From Coprobacter secundus (GTDB lineage Bacteria; Bacteroidota; Bacteroidia; Bacteroidales; Coprobacteraceae), in assembly GCA_000803105.1 (NCBI GenBank), contig JTDA01000010.1, positions 74,525 to 138,524 on the forward strand: a DNA stretch of 64,000 bases. The letters run 5' to 3'. Under the pieces are notes generated by a model, which saw nothing but the letters and a program-made list of their open reading frames with translations, had not been told where the DNA came from and did no database searches. A program made the translations under genes and the position numbers. Numbering within the stretch: position 1 is the first letter of the stretch; each line of letters opens with the position of its first letter. Shown here piece after piece: positions 18,502 to 27,832 of this stretch.

Positions 18502-21300
18502 TTATTGGTTGTCTACTTTGAATTTATATTTTCCTTGCGGCACACGCACGATACAGTTCCCGTCTTGTATCCTTTCGAACCGGACGTCTTTCGAGTCGCG
18601 TACCGATATCCCGCTTTCTGTCACTTCCGAGGTATTGCCTCCTACGGGTATGTATATGGTGGCTGTACTCCCTACGGGAACGGTCACGTTCATTTCCAGA
18701 TTGCGGCCTGTCTGCCTGATTTCGGACACGACTTCGCCGTAAGGTGTCATGTGCGAGTAATAGACTTCGGGCAGCCGCTTGTCCAAGATGGGCTTTATGA
18801 TGATATGTTCGTATGCGGGTCTTTCGGCATCGACATTGACTCCTGCAAGAATTCTGTAAAACCAAGTGAGTCCTCCTCCGAACATCGGATGGTTGCGGGA
18901 ATCGGCTCCGTTCCATTTTTCCCAGGTGACGGTAGCTCCTTGTTTTATCCAGTTCCCGAAACTGGGAAAATCTTCCTGATTCATGGCGTTATAGGCGATG
19001 TCGTTGAGCCCGTTCAGCGCCAGTGTCTCGAAAAAGAATTGTGTACCGAATATCCCGGTATTGAGATGGTTGTCGTACTTGACCGAAATCTCGTGTTTCA
19101 AGGTCGCCACGACATCGTCGTAACGGTCGTCAGGGACACCTAATACCAATGCGAATATATTGCTGCCAAAATCTCCATAAGAGCGGGTTTCGGGATTGTA
19201 AAATTTCTTGTTGAAGGCTTTTTTTACATTGCCGGCCAATACCGAATAGTAACGGGCATCGTCCTGCAACCCCATCACCCGGGCGGCTTTTGCGGTAAAA
19301 TCGGCACAACGCCAGAGATAGAACGTGTGCACGAGCTCGACAGAGGGTATGTCGAATGCGGGTGCCCAATCGCCCAGATTGAGCCAATAATTGGGTTGGG
19401 TCGCATTCAGATTGGCACGTTGTGCGAGCATGGTACTGTCGGGAGTAAGCCATGTCAGCATGTAGCGTATTTGCTCTTTCATGGCGAAATAGTTGTCTTC
19501 CAACATCTTCTTGTCTCCATAGTGCAGATAGAATTCCCAGGGCATGATATTCATGGCTGCGCCCCAGGGAACTCCTCCTCCGCAACCGGGTTGCCAGGGG
19601 GCTCCGTTGGGGACATAGCCGGTCTCTATATTCTGGGCATCTCTCATGTCTCGTATCCATTTCTGATAAAAAGCGGCAGCGTCGAAGTTGTGCATTACCG
19701 TAGTGCACACGACTTGCGCATCGCCTGTATAAGGTGCTCTCTCTCGGTGGGGACAGTCGCTGGCTATGCCCCCGTGCATATTGTCGAGCTGGCTTTGCCG
19801 CCAGATTTGGTTTATCTTGTTGAACAGCGGGTTCGAAGTCCTGAACTCTGCATCAATGGGAACATCGGTATTGACAGCTTCTGCCGTCATATTTTTTTCG
19901 GACAGGTCATGTACTCCCGATATGACGGCTTTGCGGAAGACGTACCATGTAAAACGGGGTGCATAGCTCTCCTTGCCTGTGCCCTTGAATATGTACCGGT
20001 ATACTCCGAGGGGAGACTCGCAGATGTACTTGACATCGAGTGTATCGCCTTTGTTCCCTTTTATGTCCTTGAACCGTATCCAACCTGAAATTTCTTTGCC
20101 AAAGTCTACTTCGTAGGTACCGTTGTCCAGCTTTTTCAAGGATACGGGCTCCAGCACTTCGGTGATTTTATCGGTAGGTGCGGTGTTTGCCGTGAGTGTG
20201 CCGACAGGGGCATTCCGATAAACGGCCCGGCTCCAGTCTGCATCGTCGCAGCTCGTCGTGCACCAACCGTCAGTTTCTTTATTGGCATCGTAGACTTCTC
20301 CTGCGAAGACGTCATCGGCTACAATCGGAGACTCTTTTACTTTCCAGGTTTCGTCGGTGCATATCATTTCTTTGGTATTGTCGGCGTATGTGATTTCTAT
20401 CTGGCAGAGCAGGCGGGGCGACCCGAAGGAGCATACCCAACCGGTGGTGCAATCGTAGAATCCGTTGCCCAATATCGCCCCGGCTACGTTGTCACCGCGA
20501 CGGAGCATGTGCGTGATGTCATAAGCCAGATACATGACCCTGTAACCGCGAAATTTGTTGTCGATGGATATGCCATAGTGCTTTATGTCTTCGCGTACGG
20601 TGTAATTGGTAAAGTTGGGGACTAAATAGTCGTCTCCTACTTTCTCTCCGTTGATATACAGCTCAAAGTAGCCCAGCCCGGTGACGAAGGCTTTTGCAGA
20701 GGTTATTTTTCCTTTGGCCCGGAATGTCTTGCGAAACAGCGGTGCCGGGTATTGTCGCTGCTCGTACTTTACCGGGCTGAGTACTCTCCGGGGGGCTTCT
20801 CCCTGCCAGGGCACTCCTATCCACCGGGCTTTCCAGTCGGCGGGTTCCAACAGCCCCATGCCCCAATAAGCGGGCTCGCTCCAGTCTGAAGCCCGGTCTT
20901 TATCGTCCCAGACCATAACGCGCCACCAGTAGTCTCCCGCCGACTTCAAGGGGGCTCCTGCATAGTGCACCAGCCGCGACACGGAGGAGTTTTGCCGGCC
21001 GCTGTCCCACGCGTCGTAGTCTCCTTTTTGCAATTTTTCTTTCGAGGTGGACACGACTATGCGGTACGCCTGTTGCGAGCGTCCTCTCTCCTGCCCGGAA
21101 GATGCATGGTTTATCCAAGAGAGGCGCGGGGCACGGGTGTCTACCACTGCGGGATTTTCCATATATTCGCATCTCAGGTTACCGGGGCTTATTTTCCCCC
21201 ATGCCATATTGCCAAAAACAAACAGCATCGCCCCCAGAGAGAAGAGGGCACGTCTATCCGTCCGGCATCCGGCCCGTAATTTTTCTAATGTTCCTGCCAT
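18502..21300 (-). CDS. GH78 alpha-L-rhamnosidase (large form)
   Basis: 932 residues. After an unusually long basic leader (MAGTLEKLRAG...) with a hydrophobic core near 20-35, the family order is visible: an N-terminal fibronectin-like domain (LRCEYMENPAVVDTRAPRLSW), beta-sandwich domains with ARWIGVPW and LYINGEKVGDDYLVPNFTNY, then the (alpha/alpha)6 barrel with the catalytic signature DCPHRERAPYTGDAQ near residue 520 and WLNLGDWAP. The C-terminal domain (EHIIIKPILDKRLPEVYYSHM) is typical. It hydrolyses terminal alpha-L-rhamnose. It is separated by only 3 bp from the preceding gene. Confidence 0.95.
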   Translation of the reverse strand: MAGTLEKLRAGCRTDRRALFSLGAMLFVFGNMAWGKISPGNLRCEYMENPAVVDTRAPRLSWINHASSGQERGRSQQAYRIVVSTSKEKLQKGDYDAWDSGRQNSSVSRLVHYAGAPLKSAGDYWWRVMVWDDKDRASDWSEPAYWGMGLLEPADWKARWIGVPWQGEAPRRVLSPVKYEQRQYPAPLFRKTFRAKGKITSAKAFVTGLGYFELYINGEKVGDDYLVPNFTNYTVREDIKHYGISIDNKFRGYRVMYLAYDITHMLRRGDNVAGAILGNGFYDCTTGWVCSFGSPRLLCQIEITYADNTKEMICTDETWKVKESPIVADDVFAGEVYDANKETDGWCTTSCDDADWSRAVYRNAPVGTLTANTAPTDKITEVLEPVSLKKLDNGTYEVDFGKEISGWIRFKDIKGNKGDTLDVKYICESPLGVYRYIFKGTGKESYAPRFTWYVFRKAVISGVHDLSEKNMTAEAVNTDVPIDAEFRTSNPLFNKINQIWRQSQLDNMHGGIASDCPHRERAPYTGDAQVVCTTVMHNFDAAAFYQKWIRDMRDAQNIETGYVPNGAPWQPGCGGGVPWGAAMNIMPWEFYLHYGDKKMLEDNYFAMKEQIRYMLTWLTPDSTMLAQRANLNATQPNYWLNLGDWAPAFDIPSVELVHTFYLWRCADFTAKAARVMGLQDDARYYSVLAGNVKKAFNKKFYNPETRSYGDFGSNIFALVLGVPDDRYDDVVATLKHEISVKYDNHLNTGIFGTQFFFETLALNGLNDIAYNAMNQEDFPSFGNWIKQGATVTWEKWNGADSRNHPMFGGGLTWFYRILAGVNVDAERPAYEHIIIKPILDKRLPEVYYSHMTPYGEVVSEIRQTGRNLEMNVTVPVGSTATIYIPVGGNTSEVTESGISVRDSKDVRFERIQDGNCIVRVPQGKYKFKVDNQ

Positions 21301-21303
21301 TGC

Positions 21304-22980
21304 TCAATTTTTAAAGGATATGGATATTTCTTTGTTTTCGGGTTTTATTCTAAATATTCGTCCCGAGGAGTCTTTGCAGTCTGCGAATGTTCCTTTCTTA
21401 CAGGTTATTTTATAATCGAATGTTTTTTCCCGGGCATCGATACGCTTGTCATCTATTCGTGTAAAAGGCAATGCGGTACCCGGCACGACGGAAAGTTCCA
21501 TGTACCATTCCATGCGGGTGTTGCCGGCCGATTCGATTTGCATACGGACTTTGTCTTCGTCAAAGGTCATGACAAAAGTTGCTCCGGGTATTTCCAGCGG
21601 CCATCTTACGTAAAGACGCTTTTCCTTGTGTGCTATTTCGGGTTCCCGGCCTGTCGCTTCAATCATCGTACCGTCTTGACGGGCACAGAAAAGCCGGAGG
21701 CCTGCCAACTTCTTGTCGGAGCTCCAGATATTCCCGTCGACAAAGGGCAAAGTGGTGTACAGGCAAGTAGATGTCGTACCGGGCTTGTCGATATAGTCGG
21801 AAGCAAATCTTTCATCGAAGAGGTGTATGTCCCTGAACCGGAATGTATTGCCTTCCCAAAAGAGATTGGCCCGGTAGTATTTGCTGTTGTACCATACGGT
21901 CTTTTTCCCGGTGTTTTTATAGTCGGTCAGTGCACTGATTGCCGAGGGTGCAGTGGTAGAATAGTTGTCTTTGTACCATCGTCCTGTCTCGGACAGGGTC
22001 TGGATGCGTATCGTATTATCGTCCCGAAGGCGTGCGAGGAGGGGTATCTGTATCTCCAGGCCTTTTTTCATGGCTCCCCAAGTAAAGGAATTTTCCTGTC
22101 CTGCCTGGACGTACGACAATCCCATACCGGGGTCTTTGAACATGGAGTCGAAAAACCATTTTACCCAAGTTTCCGACCCTCCGGCACTGCCATATACCGG
22201 CTCCAAGGTAACTACTCCTTGATAGTTGCCGCCGATTCCCAAATCGTACTGGTATATGGGGTCGCTTCCCAGCATACGGAATACGGGTACGGGAATCTGC
22301 CCTTTCCGGGTCTGTGCCGGCATATATGCGTTTTTGCGGCTGGGGTAATATCCTCCCTGCCAGTATCCTCCCCAGAGGGTGTATCCGTCGGTTCCTATCT
22401 GGTCTCTACAATTGCAGGAAGCCTCGATATGGTATTTGTCGTACATATATGCCAGTGTATGGGCGTCTATAAACCATGAGCCTATGGCTGAGGGATATTT
22501 TCCGAATATTTCCTTGAATTTCGCCATATACACATCTACGAGTTTTTCGCGTTCTTCGGGGGTATATCCGGTGGCAAAGCCTACATCGGCATGCCAGTCC
22601 CACGGATACCGTCCGCGCCACTTGAGCCCGGCGGCTTCCACATGCGGCTGCGTGATTTCCCACCAGCCTCCTATTTCTGTTCCCGGCAGGGTTTCTTTTT
22701 TCAGCAGTTCCTGATATGAGGGCGATATAAGCGCATCGTATTGCAACAAATATGTGCCTTTGATACCGTACCGATTGAGGAGCTTTACCTGCTCGACAAC
22801 GGTGCGGTAGAGCACTTCGTCGGTAATGGCGTCGATACGGGGTTCGGTCTGCCGTATAAAATTGATTACGTTGACTATTCTGGGAGCTGACGTGCTCTCC
22901 TGCTCTCCTGCGCGGATTCCTGCGGTGCAAGCAGAAAGGGAAAGGGCGAGGATACACAGTCTTTTCAATGATTTTACCAT
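21304..22980 (-). CDS. Polysaccharide-deacetylase/GH57-like secreted protein of unknown function
   Basis: 558 residues with signal peptide (MVKSLKRLCILALSLSACTA). The N-terminal 300 residues resemble the (beta/alpha)7 barrels of NodB deacetylases and GH57/GH38 enzymes: VNVINFIRQTEPR near 36, YGIKGTYLLQYDAL near 75, IGGWWEITQPH near 105, IGSWFIDAHTLAYMYDKY near 168. The remainder is a beta-rich domain. It may belong to the structurally characterised but functionally unknown DUF3863/DUF3864 group of Bacteroidales; I am not certain. Position between GH37-like and GH78 genes implies a part in the same degradation pathway. Candidate metal or catalytic residues are the Asp/His in FIDAH and the Glu in GGWWE, by inference only. 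Confidence 0.65.
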   Translation of the reverse strand: MVKSLKRLCILALSLSACTAGIRAGEQESTSAPRIVNVINFIRQTEPRIDAITDEVLYRTVVEQVKLLNRYGIKGTYLLQYDALISPSYQELLKKETLPGTEIGGWWEITQPHVEAAGLKWRGRYPWDWHADVGFATGYTPEEREKLVDVYMAKFKEIFGKYPSAIGSWFIDAHTLAYMYDKYHIEASCNCRDQIGTDGYTLWGGYWQGGYYPSRKNAYMPAQTRKGQIPVPVFRMLGSDPIYQYDLGIGGNYQGVVTLEPVYGSAGGSETWVKWFFDSMFKDPGMGLSYVQAGQENSFTWGAMKKGLEIQIPLLARLRDDNTIRIQTLSETGRWYKDNYSTTAPSAISALTDYKNTGKKTVWYNSKYYRANLFWEGNTFRFRDIHLFDERFASDYIDKPGTTSTCLYTTLPFVDGNIWSSDKKLAGLRLFCARQDGTMIEATGREPEIAHKEKRLYVRWPLEIPGATFVMTFDEDKVRMQIESAGNTRMEWYMELSVVPGTALPFTRIDDKRIDAREKTFDYKITCKKGTFADCKDSSGRIFRIKPENKEISISFKN

Positions 22981-23035
22981 AGTTGAAATATTAATGTTTT
23001 ATGTGTGATTTACTGTAACAAGGGGTGGAGAACGG

Positions 23036-24331
23036 TCATTTATAGTAATAATCGAATGCGAATATGTAGACTCCGGCAGTCCACCCCATGAAGGCTCCGG
23101 GCATGGCATATTCGTCTTTCACATCGGTACTTCCGCTGACGGCATTGTACTTTTCCCAGAGGTTGCCGGTGCGCTTGTAGATATCGGCCATACTGTGCAC
23201 GTACTTTCCGGCTATCCTGCGGGCGGCTTTCCTGTAACCGTAACTGTCGAGTCCTTTTATCGCGAGATAGTTGAGTGCCGCCCACCCGTTGGGATAGTCC
23301 CACTGGTATACTCTCCGGCGATCTCCTTTTTCACAGGCTGCGACTCCATTGGCACACTCCAGCCGGGAGAGGTTGCGATATATGGCGCGGGCTTGTTTCT
23401 TGCCCGCCAATTTTGCAAACAGTGTACTGAACACGGCAGCCGAAAGTACAGGGGAACGGCGCCGGTTGACATAGTCGTAATCATAATACAGCCCGTCCCG
23501 GGGGTCAAGGCACATCTCGTCGAGCAAGGCCTTGCGCCGGGCTGCAAGCTTTTCCCAATTTTTTGCTCCCCGAAGCCCGAGTTCTTTATAGAAATATGCG
23601 AAGTTGCGCTCATAGGCGTATAGGTTGGCATTGAGGTCTACGGGATTGTGGTCTTCGCATCTGGAATCGAACCGAGGGTTGAAGTCCCAGCCCGACTCTG
23701 CTTCTGCAAGAAAATGGGAGGCTACGGCACATCGCTCCTCATCATCGGTATAGTGAGCGGGATTCAGCCCGAGCCTTCCGACAATGTAGTTGTAGAATGC
23801 CATCAATGATGCTTTGTCGGCATTGTTGGAATACCGGTTGAGCCCACTGGGGGTCATGCGCCGGGTCATCCAGAAGCCGTATTCTTTTTCGAGGGTCTTG
23901 CATGCCCGGGCAAGCCAGGCTTTGTCCCGGGTCGCTTCGTATACCTCTCTTACCATCATACTTGCATACGGGGGCTGCGACCTGTTGAGCATCCCCTCGC
24001 AAGTGGCATTGGGCATGTATCCGAACCGCTCAATCATCGCCAGTATGTTATCTATGTTGTTTTTTGCTTGTCCTGCATTCCCGTCGAGCAAGAGCCCGAC
24101 ATTGGTGAAATATGTGTCCCAATAGAACATATTTTGAAAGCCGTTTACGATGCAGGGCACACTGAACGGATAGGGCAAGGCGAAGTTGCCTACTGTATCG
24201 GCCGTGCATACACGTACGGTCTTGGGCATGTCTCTGTCGATATACGCTTTCAGATTTTTTGCCTCGTCGGGAATTTGTGCCCGGCTGAAGGCTGCCCAAG
24301 CCATTGCCAATATGGTTATCGTCTTTTTCAT
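23036..24331 (-). CDS. GH37 trehalase-like glycosidase
   Basis: 431 residues from the ATG at 24331, chosen because it opens a signal peptide (MKKTITILAMAWAAFSRA) and lies 36 bp from the upstream stop. Trehalase-family motifs are present: MFYWDTYFTNVGLL near 78, PVDLNANLYAYERNFAYFY near 235, the signature QWDYPNGWAALNYL near 338 and LWEKYNAVSGS near 388. The first trehalase signature is divergent, with PCIVNGFQNMFYWDTY in place of PGGRF-x-E-x-Y-x-WD-x-Y, so the substrate may be another alpha-glucoside rather than trehalose. It is the second gene of the enzyme operon. Confidence 0.8.
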   Translation of the reverse strand: MKKTITILAMAWAAFSRAQIPDEAKNLKAYIDRDMPKTVRVCTADTVGNFALPYPFSVPCIVNGFQNMFYWDTYFTNVGLLLDGNAGQAKNNIDNILAMIERFGYMPNATCEGMLNRSQPPYASMMVREVYEATRDKAWLARACKTLEKEYGFWMTRRMTPSGLNRYSNNADKASLMAFYNYIVGRLGLNPAHYTDDEERCAVASHFLAEAESGWDFNPRFDSRCEDHNPVDLNANLYAYERNFAYFYKELGLRGAKNWEKLAARRKALLDEMCLDPRDGLYYDYDYVNRRRSPVLSAAVFSTLFAKLAGKKQARAIYRNLSRLECANGVAACEKGDRRRVYQWDYPNGWAALNYLAIKGLDSYGYRKAARRIAGKYVHSMADIYKRTGNLWEKYNAVSGSTDVKDEYAMPGAFMGWTAGVYIFAFDYYYK

Positions 24332-24367
24332 TTTCGTATCGGTAAACCGGTATGTCATATTGTTATC

Positions 24368-26614
24368 TTATTTGTCCCATGTCATCGTGAGTTTCTGTAG
24401 CTCACGGGAATTGGGGCCCACCGAGATGTTGAACTTCCCGGCTTCCCAATCGTATTTCAAATCCTGATTATAGAACTTGAGCTGCTCGGTCGTAATGCGG
24501 AAGGTTACTGTCTTGGTCTCTCCCGGTGCAAAATCGACTTTCTGAAAGTCTTTCAATTCTATAACGGGTCTCGAAACAGATGCTTCGGGGTCTCCGATGT
24601 AGAGTTGCACGACTTCTTTTCCGGTATATTTTCCGGTATTGGTAATGTCGATGCTCAGTGTTACGACATCGTCATCTCCTCTGGCCTTTTTCTTGTCCAA
24701 AACGGGTTTTCCATACGTGTACCGGTTATAACTCAACCCGTAACCGAACGGATAGAGGGGTTCATTGACGCAATCGACATATTTTGTCGTCGCCCAGAAG
24801 CCGGAATACGGACGTCCCGTCCTGAGGTGGTTGTAATATATGGGTATCTGCCCTATGTGGCGGGGAAATGTGGCTGTAATCTTTCCTGAGGGACATACTT
24901 TTCCCAATAATATGTCGCACAGAGCTTCACCGGCCATAGTACCGCCGTGCCAGGCTTCTACAAGGGTGGAAAACTCGGCATCTTCCTCAGTAAGAATCAA
25001 AGGCCGGCCGCTGAATATGACGACAACGACGGGTTTTCCTGTTTTCTTGAGTTCGCGAAGCATCTTTTTCTGGCAGTCAGGCAGGGAGGGATTTACCCGG
25101 CTTTTGGCTTCTCCACTCCAAGAGGAGGGTTCGCCTACGGCTGCAATTATAAGGTCGGCATCGCTTGTCTCAGCAATGGCCCTGCGTATGAGCGAGTCGG
25201 TGGGTATGGTGAATGCCCCGTCGTATATGCAATAGTCTTCGATATAATTGGCTCCTTGCGAGTAGGAGACTTCGCATTTCCCGGCCAGGGCTTCGCGGAG
25301 CGCTTCGTATGCCGAGTGCATCTTGTCTTTAGAGTAGCCGTATGACCATGTACCGAGCAGCTCTCCACGTACATTGCCCATAGGGCCTACAACGGCTATT
25401 TTACGGGGAGGGGTAATCGGCAGGAGCTGCTCGGAATTCTTGAGCAGGACAATAGACTCGGCAGCAAGCCTACGTGCGACATCGCGGTTTTGAGGTGATA
25501 GTACTTGTGATTGCCGTTGCTTGTTTTTCAGATACCTGAAAGGGTCTTCAAACAGTCCTAATTTGTATTTGGCTTCGAGCACTCTGCGGCAGGCGGCATC
25601 TATCCGGCTGAGGGGGACCCGTTTTTCTTCTACCGCTTTTTTGAGACAGAGTACATACAGGCTGGAACTCATGTCCATATCGAGCCCGGCGTTCATCGCC
25701 AGCTCGGTGATTCGTTGAGCGCCGCCCATTCCGTGTTCTGACATTTCGGCCAGCGAATTGGCATCGGATACCATGAATCCTTTGAATTTCCATTGGTCAC
25801 GCAGTAAGTCGGTCAGGAGCCACTTGTTTCCTGTGGCCGGTACTCCGTTCACGACGTTGAAAGAGGTCATCCCACTACCCGCTCCCTCATCGAAGGCTGC
25901 CTTGTAGGGCGGCAGATAGTAGTTGTACATGGTTACGGGGTCCATGCTCACGGTATTATAGTCGCGTCCGGCTTCGGATGCTCCGTACAAGGCAAAATGC
26001 TTTACACATGCCAGGAGGGTATTGGGTTTGGAGAGGTCGTCACCCTGAAATCCCCTGACCATCGCCCGGCCTATGCGGGAGCCGAGGCAGGGGTCTTCTC
26101 CTGCACCTTCGGCAATACGCCCCCATCTCGGGTCGCGGCAGATGTCGACCATAGGCGCGAATGTCCAGTTGATACCGAATGCGGATGCTTCGTCGGCTGC
26201 GACCCGTGCACTCTCTTCCAAGAGGGGCATGTTCCAGCTGCATGCACTGGCCAAGGGTATGGGGAAAATCGTATAGTATCCGTGAACGACATCGAGCCCT
26301 GTAATCAAAGGTATCTTCATGCGCGAATTTTCTACGGCAAATTTCTGGGCGTCTTCGGCTGCTTTGGCATCGAACCCTCCGACCGAACTGACAAGCCCTT
26401 TTCTTATGGCTTCGTCGAGTCCTATGGCACTGCCGACCACTTTGGGGCTGCCGACTCCTCCCAAATTCAACTGCCCGATTTTTTCTTCCAGCGTCATCTT
26501 CTTCATCAATGATGTGATAAAGTCATCCATCTGCCTGTCGTCCGAGGATTTTTTTGCCTCCCCGTACGTCACTGCCAATAACAGGATAATAAGGATAGTG
26601 TGTATTCGTTTCAT
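24368..26614 (-). CDS. GH3 beta-glycosidase
   Basis: 748 residues from the ATG at 26614, which begins a signal peptide (MKRIHTILIILLLAVTYGEA); upstream in-frame codons encode no plausible leader. GH3 N-terminal barrel motifs are PRWGRIAEGAGEDPCLGSRIG, LLACVKHFALYG, and the nucleophile in KGFMVSDANSLAEM (Asp284). The second domain contains AVVGPMGN and VVVVIFSGRPL, and a fibronectin-III-like C-terminal domain (SIDITNTGKYTGKEVVQLYI). It most resembles periplasmic beta-glucosidases (BglX type) but the family also contains beta-xylosidases and N-acetylglucosaminidases. It is the first gene of a seven-gene operon and has its own promoter 110 bp upstream. Confidence 0.95.
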   Translation of the reverse strand: MKRIHTILIILLLAVTYGEAKKSSDDRQMDDFITSLMKKMTLEEKIGQLNLGGVGSPKVVGSAIGLDEAIRKGLVSSVGGFDAKAAEDAQKFAVENSRMKIPLITGLDVVHGYYTIFPIPLASACSWNMPLLEESARVAADEASAFGINWTFAPMVDICRDPRWGRIAEGAGEDPCLGSRIGRAMVRGFQGDDLSKPNTLLACVKHFALYGASEAGRDYNTVSMDPVTMYNYYLPPYKAAFDEGAGSGMTSFNVVNGVPATGNKWLLTDLLRDQWKFKGFMVSDANSLAEMSEHGMGGAQRITELAMNAGLDMDMSSSLYVLCLKKAVEEKRVPLSRIDAACRRVLEAKYKLGLFEDPFRYLKNKQRQSQVLSPQNRDVARRLAAESIVLLKNSEQLLPITPPRKIAVVGPMGNVRGELLGTWSYGYSKDKMHSAYEALREALAGKCEVSYSQGANYIEDYCIYDGAFTIPTDSLIRRAIAETSDADLIIAAVGEPSSWSGEAKSRVNPSLPDCQKKMLRELKKTGKPVVVVIFSGRPLILTEEDAEFSTLVEAWHGGTMAGEALCDILLGKVCPSGKITATFPRHIGQIPIYYNHLRTGRPYSGFWATTKYVDCVNEPLYPFGYGLSYNRYTYGKPVLDKKKARGDDDVVTLSIDITNTGKYTGKEVVQLYIGDPEASVSRPVIELKDFQKVDFAPGETKTVTFRITTEQLKFYNQDLKYDWEAGKFNISVGPNSRELQKLTMTWDK

Positions 26615-26727
26615 TCCAATAAAAAATTTATTACAGACTTGTTTTCGCTTTATTTTCAAATAATGGCTTCTGCCGGGTGCCGGGGGATTATGGTGTTGTC
26701 CCCGGGCTTTATGGTTACATGGTCCGA

Positions 26728-26735
26728 CAAAAGTA
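26728..26735 (-). promoter_or_regulatory. -7 promoter element of the GH3 operon
   Basis: The minus strand reads TACTTTTG, an exact match to the Bacteroidetes -7 consensus TANNTTTG, about 110 bp upstream of the GH3 start. No clear -33 TTTG lies at the usual distance, which fits an activator-dependent promoter. Confidence 0.5.
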
Positions 26736-26767
26736 GTTGCATCGAAACAATGGGCTGCCATCTATAT

Positions 26768-26794
26768 GTCTCATTTATTTGAATATTTGTTTCA
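26768..26794 (-). promoter_or_regulatory. Candidate HTCS operator upstream of the GH3 operon
   Basis: On the minus strand TGAAACAAAT and TGAGACATAT lie 21 bp apart (GTTTCA at 26789-26794 and GTCTCA at 26768-26773 on the plus strand). The AGAC of the proximal copy begins 36 bp from the TACTTTTG element, nearly the same geometry as at 13.65 kb. The rest of the gap 26615-26932 shows no further feature. Confidence 0.5.
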
Positions 26795-26932
26795 GAATCG
26801 AATGGCGAATTTGTCTATACAAGGGTGGTACATTTTGCAATTTATCCAATCATCATTCTTATTATCAACATTTTATATTTTCAAAATTCTTATCAAAGTT
26901 TATCTCAAAATATTTTCCGACGAGCGGGCCGG

Positions 26933-27757
26933 CTAATATTTCACTTTTATCCAAGGGGCGTTTTCTGCAACCCACTTTTTGAGCTCAACCGGGATATCGG
27001 TGCACATATAGTCACATCCCAAGTACGCCCCGAGCATAAAGTCCTGTACCGACTTCCCCGGCCACAGGCTTACGATAATGCCTTCATCGTGTGCCCGCCG
27101 TACACTTGCGCGACTGGTACCGTCCATGGTCGCCCCGAGGCGTTTTATGCCGACAGTCTTACAGAGGTCTATGGTCTCATCGTTGCAGGGCTTGGAAGTG
27201 ATGAGCAACAGTTCTACTCCGGGGTAGCGCGATTGCAAATAGCGCAACGCCCGATAATCGCTCGACGTGAACACATAAAGGGCATCTGCGGGCTTCTCTG
27301 CCATGACTGCTTCATAGAGTTTGTCGCAATACTCCTCAAGACGACGGGAGGGATAGAGATGTTGCGGAGCGGTCTTCATCTCAAACTCGACATAGAGCCC
27401 CGGCTTGTCGTGCAGGAAGCGAAGCAGTTCATCGAGAAAGAGCACTTTGTTCCCTTGCCGGGTATGCAATTGCTCTATTTCTGCCCGAGTATGCTGCTCT
27501 ACCACGCCTTTGCCGTCGGTGGTACGCTCCAGCGAACTGTCGTGCGTGATGACGAGTGCTCCGTCGCGGGTCATCCGCACATCGGTCTCGAATCCCCGGT
27601 ATCCTGCCCGATAACTGGCTTCAAAGGCCCGGAGCGTGTTCTCGTCGTATTCCAGGCGCCCTCCCCGGTGTGAAAAGAGCCGTATTTCCTGATTTTGGGC
27701 GAATGTCTGGGCGACGCATATAAGGTATGTCGCAAATAACAAGAGGTACGGTTTCAT
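26933..27757 (-). CDS. Secreted glycerophosphodiester phosphodiesterase (GDPD)
   Basis: 274 residues from the ATG at 27757 (MKPYLLLFATYLICVAQTFA signal peptide). GDPD motifs are FSHRGGRLEYDENTLRAF near 27-44, GFETDVRMTRDGALVITHDS near 56-75 (metal-binding Glu and Asp, catalytic His) and a late GCDYMCTDIPVEL segment. These enzymes hydrolyse glycerophosphodiesters to glycerol-3-phosphate and an alcohol. It follows the HTCS stop by about 75 bp on the same strand and precedes the GH3 operon. The location inside a PUL suggests removal of glycerol-phosphate groups from the glycan, but a general phospholipid-degradation role is possible. Confidence 0.85.
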   Translation of the reverse strand: MKPYLLLFATYLICVAQTFAQNQEIRLFSHRGGRLEYDENTLRAFEASYRAGYRGFETDVRMTRDGALVITHDSSLERTTDGKGVVEQHTRAEIEQLHTRQGNKVLFLDELLRFLHDKPGLYVEFEMKTAPQHLYPSRRLEEYCDKLYEAVMAEKPADALYVFTSSDYRALRYLQSRYPGVELLLITSKPCNDETIDLCKTVGIKRLGATMDGTSRASVRRAHDEGIIVSLWPGKSVQDFMLGAYLGCDYMCTDIPVELKKWVAENAPWIKVKY

Positions 27758-27832
27758 TTTTATATCCATATTACATATAGTGTGATAAATTCGTACAATT
27801 ACTTCGTTCCGATAGCGGACACCGCATTTCCA

